A stretch of 64,000 nt of DNA from Pseudonocardia alni (GCF_002813375.1 NZ_PHUJ01000003.1:1674001-1738000), one strand, 5' to 3'; counted from the stretch's first letter, positions 27,420-36,582 are shown. Numbers and translations are program-made. Notes: generated from the letters alone by a model not told the origin.

Positions 27420-27602
27420 ATGTTCGAACACAAGGTGCTGCAGTACAAGCTCGGCTGGAAGGGCTTCGACTACCCGGGGATGGAGAAGGAGCTCAACGAG
27501 CTCGGCGCGCAGGGGTGGGAGACGGTCGGCACGATCGTGCCCGCGGTCGGTGCGGGCCAGACCATCGAGATCGGGGTGATCCTCAAGCGGGCGCGAGGGT
27601 GA
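27420..27602 (+). CDS. DUF4177 small protein
   Basis: A 60-residue protein typical of DUF4177: EHKVLQYKLGWKGFDYPGM, then LNELGAQGWETVGTIVP and IEIGVILKR. Family function is unknown. A GGAGAGGA box precedes the ATG. It follows MerR gene 3 by 27 nt and its stop overlaps the start of the DUF1990 gene, so the three are probably co-transcribed. Confidence 0.85.
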   Translation: MFEHKVLQYKLGWKGFDYPGMEKELNELGAQGWETVGTIVPAVGAGQTIEIGVILKRARG

Positions 27603-28840
27603 CCTCGCGGCCCGCGTCGATCCGCGCGCACCGGGTACCCGCGGGCGTGCCCGACTTCGCCGCGTCGCCACGACGCCACCCGTTCGACCTCGACCCGCGC
27701 TTCGGCGCGGTGCTGCTGCCGTTCGGGGTGTGCGATCCCACCGACGCCCACGTCGACCTCGACGACGACGGCCTACGGGTCCGCTTCGGCCACTTCTCGC
27801 TGGTCACGCCGGTCCGCAACCTCGCGGGCGCCCAGGTCACCGGCCCGTTCCGGGCGGCGAAGGCCCTCGGTGCGCGGCTGTCGCTCGCCGACCGGGGCGT
27901 GACCTTCGGCAGCACCACCGAGCGTGGGGCGTGCATCCGGTTCCACCGCCCCGTCCCGGCGCTCGACCCCCTCGGTGCGCTGCGCCACCCCGGGGTCACC
28001 GTGACCGTCGCCGAGCCGGAGCGGCTGGTCGATGCGGTGGAGCACTACGCCACGCAGACCCGGCTCACCACCGCGCGGCGCTCGGAGCCGACCCCCCAGC
28101 CGGGCCCGGTGGCCCGCGCCGGGGCCGTACTCCGCTACCCCGCGGGCCTCGCACTCACCGCCACCCGCTACCTGCGACGCCTCCCGCACGTCGACCGCGC
28201 CGAGGACACCGGTGACGCCTCCGATCTCCCGCCGGCACTGCCGGAGGAGTTCGTCGACGCGCACCTCAAGACCGTCGGCGAGGGCTCGGGTCCCCTGCTG
28301 CACCGCATCTTCACCGTCGACGTCCGGGACAGCGGCCTCGACGCCGCCGCGCTGATGGACCGGGTGTGCGCCGATCTCGACCGTGCCGCCCCGTCGGAGG
28401 TGGTGACCTTCCGCAAGAAGCGCGGGCGGCTCGGCGAGGTCGCGGTCGGTGACGAGTACGTCGTGCACATGCCGGCGCCGTGGAACGGGCCGGTACGGGT
28501 GGTGCACCGCGACGCGACCTCGTTCCGGTTCGCGACGCTGGCCGGGCACCTGGAGGCCGGGCAGATCGAGTTCTCCGCCCACGACACCGGTCGGGGCGTC
28601 GCGTTCCGGATCGAGACGTGGTCGCGGCCCGGGGACCGGCCCTCGGCGCTGGTGTTCGACGTGCTGCGGGTCGGGAAGGAGGTCCAGCTGCACATGTGGA
28701 CCCACTTCTGCCTGCGCGCGGGGGACCTGTCGGGCGGCCGGGTCACCGGCGGGGTGCGGGTGCGGACGCGGCGGGCGTCGTGGCCGGTGCGGGTGGGCGG
28801 CGGGACCGGCGCGCGGGCCGGGGAAGGGACGGCGGGATGA
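27599..28840 (+). CDS. DUF1990 protein with an N-terminal PH-like domain
   Basis: A 413-residue protein starting at a GTG that overlaps the DUF4177 stop. The N-terminal ~150 residues (FDLDPRFGAVLLPFGVCDPT, then VRFGHFSLVTPVRNLAGAQV) look like the actinobacterial PH-like beta-sandwich. The C-terminal ~170 residues match DUF1990: RIFTVDVRDSG, TFRKKRGRLGEVAVGDEYVV, GHLEAGQIEFSAH and HMWTHFCLRAGDLS. Both domains are of unknown function. Linked to MerR gene 3, so perhaps part of a lipid or membrane stress response. Confidence 0.75.
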   Translation: MTSRPASIRAHRVPAGVPDFAASPRRHPFDLDPRFGAVLLPFGVCDPTDAHVDLDDDGLRVRFGHFSLVTPVRNLAGAQVTGPFRAAKALGARLSLADRGVTFGSTTERGACIRFHRPVPALDPLGALRHPGVTVTVAEPERLVDAVEHYATQTRLTTARRSEPTPQPGPVARAGAVLRYPAGLALTATRYLRRLPHVDRAEDTGDASDLPPALPEEFVDAHLKTVGEGSGPLLHRIFTVDVRDSGLDAAALMDRVCADLDRAAPSEVVTFRKKRGRLGEVAVGDEYVVHMPAPWNGPVRVVHRDATSFRFATLAGHLEAGQIEFSAHDTGRGVAFRIETWSRPGDRPSALVFDVLRVGKEVQLHMWTHFCLRAGDLSGGRVTGGVRVRTRRASWPVRVGGGTGARAGEGTAG

Positions 28841-28909
28841 CACGCCGGCTGGCCGGCGACAATGCGCGACGGCCGCGTGTCCGCCGGGGTCACCCGGCAC
28901 GCTGACGGC

Positions 28910-31900
28910 GTGAGCGAACCCCTGCGCGCCGGGGCGCACGAACGTCTGCGCACCGCCCGGCTCGACACCGCCCTCGCCGCCGTCGGCGACCTGACCCCGC
29001 GCTGGGACGAGGTGGAGGAGGCGACCCAGCCGCGGGTGCTGTCCCGGCACGTGGCCGGGGTCGTCGAGCAGGCGCTGGCCGACCGGGATCCGGAGCAGCG
29101 GGTCGCGCTGGTCAACCGGCTGCTCGCCCAGGTCGAGCGCGAGGAACAGCTCTCCGCCGACCTGCAGCAGCTCATCGCGCTCACCCGGGAGATCGCACCC
29201 GGGGTGCACGAGGTCCGGCGTCCCCTGACCCCGCTGTCGGACGCGGCGCTGTTCACCAACGCCGCCGGCGAACCGAAGCTGCACACCGCGCTGCAGTCCG
29301 AGCTGTCCAGCGCCGACCGGGTCGACCTGCTCTGCGCGTTCATCCGCTGGCACGGCATCCGGCTCCTGGAGACCGAGCTCGACGTCCTGCACGAGCGTGG
29401 CGTCCCGTTCCGGGTCATCACCACCACCTACATGGGCGCCACCGAGCAGCGGGCGGTCGACGAACTCGTCCGGCGGCACGGCGCCGAGATGAGGGTCACC
29501 TACGCGAGCGCGACCACCCGGCTGCACGCGAAGGCGTGGCTGTTCCGCCGGGACTCCGGCTTCGACACCGCGTTCGTCGGGAGCTCGAACCTGTCGCGGT
29601 CCGCCCTGGTCGACGGTCTGGAGTGGAACGTCCGGCTGTCCTCGGTGGCCACGCCGGAGCTGATCCGCAAGTTCACCTCGACGTTCGACTCCTACTGGGC
29701 TGCGCCCGACTTCGTCTCCTACGACCCGGACCTGCCCGCCGACTCCCAGCGTCTCGCCGACGCCCTGGGCCGTCACCAGGACGACACCACCCCGTTGTCC
29801 GGGCTGGAGGTCCGCCCGTTCCCGCACCAGGAGCAGATCCTCGAAGCCCTCGCGACCGAGCGCGAGGTGCACGACCGGCACCGCAACCTCGTCATCGCCG
29901 CGACCGGGACCGGCAAGACCGTCGTCGCGGCGCTGGACTACGCGCGGCTGCGCCACGCGCACCCGAGGCTGCTGTTCGTCGCGCACCGCAAGGAGATCCT
30001 CGACCAGTCCCGGCGCACCTACCGCAACGTGCTCGCCGACGGCGCCTTCGGCGAGACCTACGTCGGTGGAGACCGCCCGCAGCGCTGGAACCACGTGTTC
30101 GCCTCGGTGCAGTCACTGGCGTCCTACGGGGTGGAGAACATCCCGTCCGACCACTTCGACGTCGTCGTGATCGACGAGTTCCACCACGCGGCCTCGCCCA
30201 CCTACCGCGCGTTGCTCGACCACCTGCGGCCCGCCGAGTTCCTGGGTCTGACGGCGACCCCCGAACGCTCCGACGGCGTCGACGTCCGTGACCTGTTCTT
30301 CGAGGGGCGTACCGCCGCCGAACTGCGCCTGTGGGATGCGTTGTCGGCGGACCTGCTGGTGCCCTTCCACTACTTCGGGGTCGCCGACGACGTCGACCTC
30401 ACCGGGATCGAGTGGAAGCGCGGCAGCTACGACACCACCTCCCTCGACGGCCTCTACACCGGTAACGACGCCCGCGCCGCCAAGGTCGTCCGCGAGACCC
30501 GCGCCAAGGTCACCGACGTGACCGCGATGCGGGCGCTCGGGTTCTGTGTCTCGGTCGCGCACGCCGAGTACATGGCGCGGGTGTTCACCGCGGCCGGCAT
30601 CCCCAGTGAGGCGGTCACCGGGCAGACCGCCCGCGACGACCGTGACGGCGCCCTGCGGCGGCTGCGAGACCGTCGGGTGAACTGCCTGTTCGCCGTCGAC
30701 GTGTTCAACGAGGGGCTCGACGTGCCGCAGGTCGACACCGTCCTGCTGCTGCGCCCCACCCAGAGCGCGACCGTGTTCCTCCAGCAGCTCGGCCGCGGGC
30801 TGCGACGCGCTCCGGACAAGGCGGTGCTCACCGTCCTGGACTTCATCGGCCAGCACCGCCGCGAGTTCCGGTTCGACCTGCGCTTCCGCGCACTGACCGG
30901 CAGCAGCCGGGCCGGGGTCGTCCGCGACGTCGAGGAGGGCTTCCCGTTCCTGCCGTCCGGCTCGGCGATGGTGCTGGACCCGGTCGCCCGCGACATCGTG
31001 CTGGCCAACGTGCGCAGCCGGCTCCGCCTGTCCCGCAGGGACCTCATCGCCGACGTCCGTTCGCACGGCGAGTCGGCCCTGGCCCGCTACCTGCACGAGT
31101 CCGGCGGCGAGCTGGCCGACGTCTACCGCGGCAAGGGTTCCTGGACGATGCTGCGTCGCGATGCCGGACTCACCGTCGCCGGTCCCGGCCCGGACGAGAC
31201 CGTGCTGCTGCGCCGGCTCGCCGCACTCACCCATGTCGACGACCCGGAGCGGGCCGCGGTCTACGCGCGGGTCGCGGACCCGGCGGGCCCTGCGTACGCC
31301 GAGCTGACCGCCCGCGAACGGTGGCTGGCGCGGATGCTGTTCTTCCAGCTCTGGCCCGATCGAGGGGGCTTCGACAGCTACCAGGCCGGGATCGACCACC
31401 TCCGCCGCCACCCGGCGGTGTGCGCCGAGATCGGCGAGCTGACCGCGTTCACCCTCGATCAGGCCCGGCACCTGCCGCGCTCGCTCGGCGAGGGACTGCA
31501 GCACGTGCCGCTGCACAGCCACGCCCACTACCGGCGGGAGGAGATCCTCGCCGCGCTGGACTGGGCGTCGATGACGCGCAAGGCATCGGGGCACGCCACC
31601 GGGGTGGTGTGGGCCGAGCAGACCCGGGTCGACGCGCTGCTGGTCAACCTGCACAAGACCGAACGCGACTTCTCACCCACCACGATGTACCGCGACTTCG
31701 CGCTGCAGCCGGACCTCTTCCACTGGGAGTCGCAGAACGCGGCCTCCCCGGAGACGGGGATGGGCCGGCGCTACCTGACCCACGCCGAGCAGGGCAGCCA
31801 CGTGGTGCTGTTCGTCCGGGACTCCCCCGGCGACGACATCGGCCCGGGCGCGCCGTTCCTGTGCCTCGGCGCCTGCCGGTACGTCTCCCACCAGGGCAGC

Positions 31901-31981
31901 AAGCCGATCGCGATCACCTGGAAGCTGCGCCGCCCCATGCCGGGTGAGACGTTCCGGGCGGCGAGCGTCGTGGCGTCCTGA
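28910..31981 (+). CDS. PLD-like/SF2 helicase/DUF3427 protein
   Basis: A protein of about 1023 residues. The N-terminal part has a phospholipase D-like domain with LHAKAWLFRR (HxK near 204) and GSSNLSRSALV. An SF2 helicase core follows: Walker A IAATGTGKTVVAA near 330, DEFHHA near 421, LTATPERSD near 447 and QQLGRGLRRAP near 625. The C-terminal ~330 residues are DUF3427-like (YRREEILAALDW and following). The start at GTG 28910 is where homology begins. Such proteins occur singly in many bacterial chromosomes; DNA repair or anti-phage roles have been suggested but it has no defence neighbours here. The PLD histidine and lysine are present, though the following Asp position is weak (RRDSGFDT). 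Confidence 0.85.
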   Translation: MSEPLRAGAHERLRTARLDTALAAVGDLTPRWDEVEEATQPRVLSRHVAGVVEQALADRDPEQRVALVNRLLAQVEREEQLSADLQQLIALTREIAPGVHEVRRPLTPLSDAALFTNAAGEPKLHTALQSELSSADRVDLLCAFIRWHGIRLLETELDVLHERGVPFRVITTTYMGATEQRAVDELVRRHGAEMRVTYASATTRLHAKAWLFRRDSGFDTAFVGSSNLSRSALVDGLEWNVRLSSVATPELIRKFTSTFDSYWAAPDFVSYDPDLPADSQRLADALGRHQDDTTPLSGLEVRPFPHQEQILEALATEREVHDRHRNLVIAATGTGKTVVAALDYARLRHAHPRLLFVAHRKEILDQSRRTYRNVLADGAFGETYVGGDRPQRWNHVFASVQSLASYGVENIPSDHFDVVVIDEFHHAASPTYRALLDHLRPAEFLGLTATPERSDGVDVRDLFFEGRTAAELRLWDALSADLLVPFHYFGVADDVDLTGIEWKRGSYDTTSLDGLYTGNDARAAKVVRETRAKVTDVTAMRALGFCVSVAHAEYMARVFTAAGIPSEAVTGQTARDDRDGALRRLRDRRVNCLFAVDVFNEGLDVPQVDTVLLLRPTQSATVFLQQLGRGLRRAPDKAVLTVLDFIGQHRREFRFDLRFRALTGSSRAGVVRDVEEGFPFLPSGSAMVLDPVARDIVLANVRSRLRLSRRDLIADVRSHGESALARYLHESGGELADVYRGKGSWTMLRRDAGLTVAGPGPDETVLLRRLAALTHVDDPERAAVYARVADPAGPAYAELTARERWLARMLFFQLWPDRGGFDSYQAGIDHLRRHPAVCAEIGELTAFTLDQARHLPRSLGEGLQHVPLHSHAHYRREEILAALDWASMTRKASGHATGVVWAEQTRVDALLVNLHKTERDFSPTTMYRDFALQPDLFHWESQNAASPETGMGRRYLTHAEQGSHVVLFVRDSPGDDIGPGAPFLCLGACRYVSHQGSKPIAITWKLRRPMPGETFRAASVVAS

Positions 31982-32054
31982 CCCGGAGCGGGCATCGTGC
32001 CGGAGGCGGCACCGCCGGCCGGGGACAGATCCGTCCGGAGACTCCCCCACCGGT

Positions 32055-32603
32055 TCAGCCTCCCCCACTCGACGCGGCGGCCGCGTTCTGCTGCTCCCAC
32101 ACCGAGAGCACGACCGCGACGACGAACAGCTGCGCCGGCAGGCTCAGACCCGGCAAGGCCGCTTCGGCCCCGCCGCGCCACCAGCTCGACTTCCGGATCG
32201 TCCCGGCGGTCCGGTCGCCCTCGACGAGGTGCTGCTCGGAGCTCCACACCGAGGCCCGGCGGAAGCGGTAGGACCGGCCGTCGGCGGTGACGGTCCAGTG
32301 CTTGCGACCAGCCCGCTCCGCCGTGGCGACGACGGTCCCTGCGGAGTCGGTCATCGTGTAGGTCCTGCCCCAGACGGTCGATCCGATCTGGTACTCGCGG
32401 CCCTCGACCTGGATCTGCCCGCCGGAGCGCCACCAGTGCGAGCTGAAGGTGCTGACCGGCGCGCCGTCCAGTGTGAACTCGTAGTCGCGGCGCCATACGC
32501 TCGTCCGCTCGGCACGCAGCATGGGGTGATCGAACCATCCGAGTCCTCCGCACACCGCGCAGGCCGGGTGGGCGGGGACTCGGCCGGGCGGCGAGCTGAT
32601 CAT
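32055..32603 (-). CDS. Uncharacterised beta-rich protein with C-terminal membrane segment
   Basis: A protein of about 182 residues. It has an N-terminal CAVC pair, a middle region of short repeated beta strands rich in Trp and Arg (SSHWWRSGGQIQVEGREYQI, then TVWGRTYTMTDSAGTVVATA), suggestive of the LURP-one/tubby-like barrel, and a C-terminal hydrophobic segment LPAQLFVVAVVLSVWEQQN. The start is uncertain: an internal ATG at 32522 (MLRAERTSVWRRDYEF) may be the true one. Convergent with the helicase and divergent from DUF1275. No function assigned. Confidence 0.6.
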   Translation of the reverse strand: MISSPPGRVPAHPACAVCGGLGWFDHPMLRAERTSVWRRDYEFTLDGAPVSTFSSHWWRSGGQIQVEGREYQIGSTVWGRTYTMTDSAGTVVATAERAGRKHWTVTADGRSYRFRRASVWSSEQHLVEGDRTAGTIRKSSWWRGGAEAALPGLSLPAQLFVVAVVLSVWEQQNAAAASSGGG

Positions 32604-32652
32604 TGCCCACCGCTTAGCGTCGCCTTAGGCCGAACGGCCGAATGCTGCCGCC

Positions 32653-33405
32653 GTGCTCGCCACAGATCATGACAAGCAGACGGCCCGGATCTTCGCGGCG
32701 GTGCCGCTACTGCTGGCCGCGGCGGCGGGCGCCCTGGACGGGGCCTCGTTCACGGCGTTCCACGACGTGGTCGTCAGCGCCATGACCGGTAGCTTCGTCG
32801 CGCTCGGCCGGGGGCTGGGGTCGGTCGGGGCGCTCGCCCCCGCGGCCTGGGCGCTGGGCGGCTACGTGCTGGGCCTGGTCGCCGGCACCGTGACGGCGGG
32901 TCTGGCCGAGCGGAGACTGCCGGCCCGGGGCGCCGTGGGTGTCACGCTCGGCCTGGAGCTCGCGGTCCTGTCCGCGTTCGGCCTCGCGTGGCTGCTCGGC
33001 GGGCCGGGACACGCCTTCCCCGTGGAGCCGATGATCGGGACGGCGACGCTGGCGATGGGACTGCAGGGGGCGGCGCTGCGCCGGATCGGTCCGGCCGGCA
33101 CCCCCACCAACTACTTCACCGGGGTCGTCACCAACTGGGTGTCGGGCATGGTCGACCCGGCCGGGCGCAGCTGGAACCCCGGCGCCGGCGCCCGCATCGC
33201 GGTCTTCGTGCTCGCCGTCGCCGCGACGGGCTCGCTGCACCGGGTCCTCCCGGTCGGAGTGGTCGCGGTGCCGGTGGCCCTGGTCGCGGCCGCGACGGTG
33301 CTCGCCGTGGCCACGGTGCGCTCCCGGCGCGCCGTCGGGCTGCGCCCGGCCGACCACACCGCGGACCGGACCCGGTCGATGGTGGTGGCCCCGACCGGGG
33401 CGTGA
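32653..33405 (+). CDS. DUF1275/YoaK family membrane protein
   Basis: A 250-residue protein with six to seven hydrophobic segments. Family features are AAGALDGASFTAFHDVVVSA followed by MTGSFVALG, and later TNYFTGVVTNWVSGMVD. Start is GTG at 32653. Function unknown (a transporter-like fold). A short dyad GGCCG-AA-CGGCC at 32628-32639 and two CTTAG repeats lie just upstream. A strong hairpin follows at 33448. Confidence 0.82.
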   Translation: MLATDHDKQTARIFAAVPLLLAAAAGALDGASFTAFHDVVVSAMTGSFVALGRGLGSVGALAPAAWALGGYVLGLVAGTVTAGLAERRLPARGAVGVTLGLELAVLSAFGLAWLLGGPGHAFPVEPMIGTATLAMGLQGAALRRIGPAGTPTNYFTGVVTNWVSGMVDPAGRSWNPGAGARIAVFVLAVAATGSLHRVLPVGVVAVPVALVAAATVLAVATVRSRRAVGLRPADHTADRTRSMVVAPTGA

Positions 33406-33447
33406 GCCGTGGACGGTGACGGATTCGTCCCCGTCGGGCAGTCTGAC

Positions 33448-33477
33448 CGGCGTGGCCGCAACGGTGCGGCCACGCCG
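33448..33477. terminator. Strong 13-bp hairpin between DUF1275 and MFS genes
   Basis: CGGCGTGGCCGCA, a 4-nt loop (ACGG) and TGCGGCCACGCCG form a perfect 13-bp stem. It is 42 nt after the DUF1275 stop and ends 15 nt before the MFS ATG, so it may terminate DUF1275 mRNA or act in the MFS leader. Confidence 0.65.
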
Positions 33478-33492
33478 AGACCGGGGGGTCAC

Positions 33493-34845
33493 ATGACGAC
33501 CGAACGGGAACGCTTCCTGCCCACCGAGCAGGGCGAACAGGCCCCCAACGCCGGCCGGGTGCTGGCGCTGCTGTTCGCCGCCAACACGTTCAACTTCTAC
33601 GACCGGGCCGTACCGGCGATCGTCGCCGAGCCCGTCAAACTCGAGTTCGGGCTCTCCGACCTGCAGATCGGCGTCCTGGCCGCCGCGTTCACCGTCGTCT
33701 ACGCCCTGTGCGGGCTCCCCCTCGGGCGCCTCGCCGATCACCGCTCGCGGGCCCGGATCATGGGGTGGGGCATCGTCGCGTGGAGCCTGCTGACGGCCGC
33801 GAGCGGCGCGGCCTGGAACTACGTCTCGCTGCTGCTGATGCGGGTCGGCGTCGGTATCGGTGAGGCCAGCTACGCGCCCGCCGCGAACTCCACGATCGCC
33901 GACCTCTACCCGGCGGGGAGGCGGGCGCGGGCGTTCGGGCTGTTCCAGCTCGGGCTGCCGGTCGGGCTCGTGCTCGCCTACTTCTCGGTCGGTGCGATCG
34001 CCGAGGCGTTCGGGACGTGGCGGGCCCCGTTCGTGCTGGCCGCGATCCCCGGGCTGCTCATCGCGGCCGGGTTCTTCCTGGTGCGCGAGCCCCGCCGCGG
34101 GGCGTCCGAACCGGCGTCGACGACCACGGTCGAGGCGACGCCGGCTCCGGTCGACCGGCCGTTCCGGCGGATCCTGGCCGTCCCGACGATGTGGTTCCTG
34201 ATCGTCGCCGGGATCGGCGCGAACCTCGCCGCCTACTCGGTCAACACGTTCACCGTGCCGCTGTTCCAGCGCTACTTCGGTGCGTCCCTGACCGGGGCGG
34301 CGGTGCTGACCGGCGTCGTCGTCGGCGTGACGGGGCTGGCCGGGTTGCTCGTCGGCGGCTGGGTGTCGGACCGGGCGGCCCGCCGCTCGACGGGTGCGCG
34401 GGTGCTGGTCGGTGCGGTGGCGACGCTGGTGTCGGTCCCCCTGACCTGGTTCGCGCTGTCCGTGGGACCGGAGGCGACGGGCACGTTCGTCGTGTTGTTC
34501 GGCGCCGGCTGGCTGCTGCAGTACCTCTACTACACCTCGGCCTACCCGGCCGTCGCCGACGTCGTCGGGCCGCGGCTGCGGTCGACGGCGACGGCGGTGT
34601 TCTTCGCCGCGTTCTACCTGCTGGGCGGCGCGGTCGGGCCGGTGATCGCCGGTGCCCTGTCGGACGCGTTCGCCGCGGACGCCCTCGCCGCGGGCGCGAG
34701 CCCGGCCGACGCCGCGGCGAACGGGCTGCGGCAGGCCCTCGCCGTGATCGTGCCGCTGTCGATGGCGATCGCGTCGGCCGGGCTGTTCCTCGCCGCCCGC
34801 ACGGTGCGCCGGGACAACGAGCGGATGACCGCGGCCGCCGGCTGA
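33493..34845 (+). CDS. Spinster-like MFS transporter
   Basis: A 450-residue, 12-segment MFS protein of the Spinster/sugar-acid branch: LLFAANTFNFYDRAVPAIVAE in TM1, DLQIGVLAAAFTVVYALCG, LPLGRLADHRSRARIM, and GVGIGEASYAPAANSTIADL with the acidic residue typical of this group. GGGG precedes the ATG. Downstream is a convergent small gene. Substrate unknown. Confidence 0.83.
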   Translation: MTTERERFLPTEQGEQAPNAGRVLALLFAANTFNFYDRAVPAIVAEPVKLEFGLSDLQIGVLAAAFTVVYALCGLPLGRLADHRSRARIMGWGIVAWSLLTAASGAAWNYVSLLLMRVGVGIGEASYAPAANSTIADLYPAGRRARAFGLFQLGLPVGLVLAYFSVGAIAEAFGTWRAPFVLAAIPGLLIAAGFFLVREPRRGASEPASTTTVEATPAPVDRPFRRILAVPTMWFLIVAGIGANLAAYSVNTFTVPLFQRYFGASLTGAAVLTGVVVGVTGLAGLLVGGWVSDRAARRSTGARVLVGAVATLVSVPLTWFALSVGPEATGTFVVLFGAGWLLQYLYYTSAYPAVADVVGPRLRSTATAVFFAAFYLLGGAVGPVIAGALSDAFAADALAAGASPADAAANGLRQALAVIVPLSMAIASAGLFLAARTVRRDNERMTAAAG

Positions 34846-34862
34846 CCCGGGCTCTCAGCCGG
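34838..34862. terminator. Bidirectional hairpin carrying both stop codons
   Basis: CCGGCTGA, a 9-nt loop and TCAGCCGG, between the convergent MFS gene and the uncharacterised gene at 34855. The MFS TGA is in the left arm, and the other gene's stop (TCA on the plus strand) in the right arm. Same size and layout as the hairpin at 11868-11892. Confidence 0.7.
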
Positions 34863-35451
34863 GCAGCCGGGTCCAGTCGCGGTCGTCGACGTCGGTGCCG
34901 AACGCGTCGAGCGTCACCGTCGTCGAGTCCTGGCGCTGCTCGGGCAGCCGGATCCGGCGCACGTGAGCGCCGTCGAGCCACACCTCGCCCGGCTCACCGT
35001 CGCCGGTGGTGACGGTCAGCCGTCGCCACCGCTCGCCGCGGTCGGCGACGACGCCGTGGTCGTGGGCCTCGGTGACGTCGGCGAGCCGGTCGAAGGCCGC
35101 CAGCGGGGTGACGATCCGGCCGGGATCGGTGAGGCCCAGCCGGTCGAGCCGACGGCCCGGCCGGCCGCTCCAGACCCGGTCCTCGATCTGCACGAACGCG
35201 ATGTGGTCGTGGCCCACCATGGCGCGGCGCCGGGTGAGGTCGAGGACTCCGCTGGTGACGACCTCCCGCGGCACCCGGCGCAGGACGGCCCGCGCCAGGG
35301 CCGGGAGCGGGCGCCGCCGCCGCGGGAGCGCCTCGCCCACGGCGCGGGTCCCGGACATGTCCATCAGCAGGGTGGCACGGGCGGTGCCGGCCGCGACGGT
35401 GCGGCCGACGGCGTCGCGCAGGCGGACCATGGCCGGGCTCTCGGTGGTCAT
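34855..35451 (-). CDS. Uncharacterised cytosolic protein
   Basis: A 198-residue protein without membrane segments. It contains ATLLMDMSGTRAVGEALPRR, then EVVTSGVLDLTRRRAMVGHD, HIAFVQIEDRVWSGRPG, and TTGDGEPGEVWLDGAHVRR near the C terminus. The pattern (a G-V-L-D-L strand, mutation of lipid-type pocket, WLD strand) recalls LolA/LppX-like lipid-binding folds, but no signal peptide or lipobox is present. I do not recognise it with confidence. It lies 116 nt downstream of the MarR gene on the same strand. Confidence 0.6.
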   Translation of the reverse strand: MTTESPAMVRLRDAVGRTVAAGTARATLLMDMSGTRAVGEALPRRRRPLPALARAVLRRVPREVVTSGVLDLTRRRAMVGHDHIAFVQIEDRVWSGRPGRRLDRLGLTDPGRIVTPLAAFDRLADVTEAHDHGVVADRGERWRRLTVTTGDGEPGEVWLDGAHVRRIRLPEQRQDSTTVTLDAFGTDVDDRDWTRLPG

Positions 35452-35567
35452 CGTGGGGCCTTTCGCCGGTGGCTCGGGGACGGACACCTGCGAGCCTGCC
35501 CGTCGGCGCGGCCCGGCGAATCGGTCCGGAGGACGATCCGTGTCTCCATCGCAGGGAGGAGGCGGGG

Positions 35568-36002
35568 TCAGCCGGCGTCGAGCGCGCCGGTCAGCCGGGC
35601 CAGTACAGGAGCGGCGGCGGCCAGGGCGGCGCGCTCGGCGGGGGCGAGGCGGTCGAGCGCCGCACCGAGCAGGGCCTCGGCCGCCGCGTCGTAGCGTTCC
35701 AGCGCCCCGGCCGCGCGCGCGGAGACGGCGACGACCACCGTCCGCTGGTTCGCCCCCGCCCGCCGCTCGACGAATCCGGCGGCGGTCAGCGTGCGCAGCA
35801 GGTTGCTCACCGTGGACCGTGCCAGATGCAGCGCCGCCGCCAGTTCGCTCGGCGCGAGCGGCCCTTCCGCCGCCAGCGTGCGGAGCAGCTCGATCTGGGC
35901 CTCGGACAGGTCCGGCAGATCGGCGGCGATACGGGTGCGGCGCAGCAGGGTCCGGCGCAGCGGGCCGAGCTCGCGGCCGATCAGCGCGGCGGTCGTCGTC
36001 AC
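35568..36002 (-). CDS. MarR family transcriptional regulator
   Basis: A 144-residue winged-helix regulator: DLSEAQIELLRTLAAEGPLA, then LHLARSTVSNLLRTLTAAG and the wing ERRAGANQRTVVVAVSARA. It is divergent from the phenolic acid decarboxylase gene, and the short region between has an AT-rich 21-bp dyad. In other bacteria PadR represses padC; here a MarR protein sits in that place and would respond to hydroxycinnamates. The start is taken at GTG 36002 (MTTTAALIGRELGPL); GTG 36032 is possible. Confidence 0.85.
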   Translation of the reverse strand: MTTTAALIGRELGPLRRTLLRRTRIAADLPDLSEAQIELLRTLAAEGPLAPSELAAALHLARSTVSNLLRTLTAAGFVERRAGANQRTVVVAVSARAAGALERYDAAAEALLGAALDRLAPAERAALAAAAPVLARLTGALDAG

Positions 36003-36035
36003 CGGGGCAGTGTCGCACGACGCATTGCTCACAAA

Positions 36036-36056
36036 ATAGTTTTGTTGCAATACTAT
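36036..36056. promoter_or_regulatory. MarR-type operator between marR and padC
   Basis: A 21-bp AT-rich dyad: ATAGT-n-TTG-nnn-CAA-n-ACTAT. It lies between the divergent MarR and phenolic acid decarboxylase genes and overlaps the -10-like TACTAT (36051-36056) just before the padC ATG, so bound repressor would shut both. Such AT-rich DNA is very rare in this window. Confidence 0.7.
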
Positions 36057-36060
36057 CGCC

Positions 36061-36582
36061 ATGGACGAAGAGGATCTGACCGCCGTCGTCGGGCACCGGT
36101 TCATCTACACCTACGACACCGGCTGGCAGTACGAGATGTACGTCAAGAACGACCACACCATCGACTACCGGATCCACAGTGGTCACGTCGGCGGGCGTTG
36201 GGTGCGCGACCAGGAGGTGGACCTGGTCCGGCTCGACGAGGGCGTCTACAAGCTGTCCTGGAACGAGCCGACCGGCACCTCGGTCGTGGTCTGCGTGATG
36301 CCGGCCCGGCGGCGTCTGCACGGCACCATCTTCTTCCCGCGCTGGATCGCCGACGACGGCACGGAGACCGTCTGCTTCCAGAACGACCACCTCGACCGCA
36401 TGCGGGAGCTGCGCGACGCGGGGCCGACCCACCCGATCGAGACGATCCCCGAGTTCGCCGAGATCACCCTGTTCGAGTTCGTCGGCGTCGACGACGAGAC
36501 CGTGATCGCCGTCGGCCCCGACGAGCTGCCCCCCGGCTTCGCCGCGCGCACCGATCCCGGATCCGACCGGGTGCACGCGTGA
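36061..36582 (+). CDS. padC: Phenolic acid decarboxylase
   Basis: A 173-residue phenolic acid decarboxylase, which turns p-coumarate, ferulate or caffeate into 4-vinylphenols and CO2. The match is strong throughout: [57 protein letters not shown] then EPTGTSV, and [10 protein letters not shown] with QNDHLDRM. The usual size is about 160-180. The active-site Tyr, Arg and Glu positions in the YxxR and EPTG regions are kept. The gene is divergent from a MarR regulator and overlaps an esterase gene, a hydroxycinnamate module. Confidence 0.93.
   Translation: MDEEDLTAVVGHRFIYTYDTGWQYEMYVKNDHTIDYRIHSGHVGGRWVRDQEVDLVRLDEGVYKLSWNEPTGTSVVVCVMPARRRLHGTIFFPRWIADDGTETVCFQNDHLDRMRELRDAGPTHPIETIPEFAEITLFEFVGVDDETVIAVGPDELPPGFAARTDPGSDRVHA

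Noticed and set aside
28910-31981. Anti-phage defence island
   Set aside because: Only one helicase-nuclease-like gene, no methylase, nuclease, toxin or reverse transcriptase around it.
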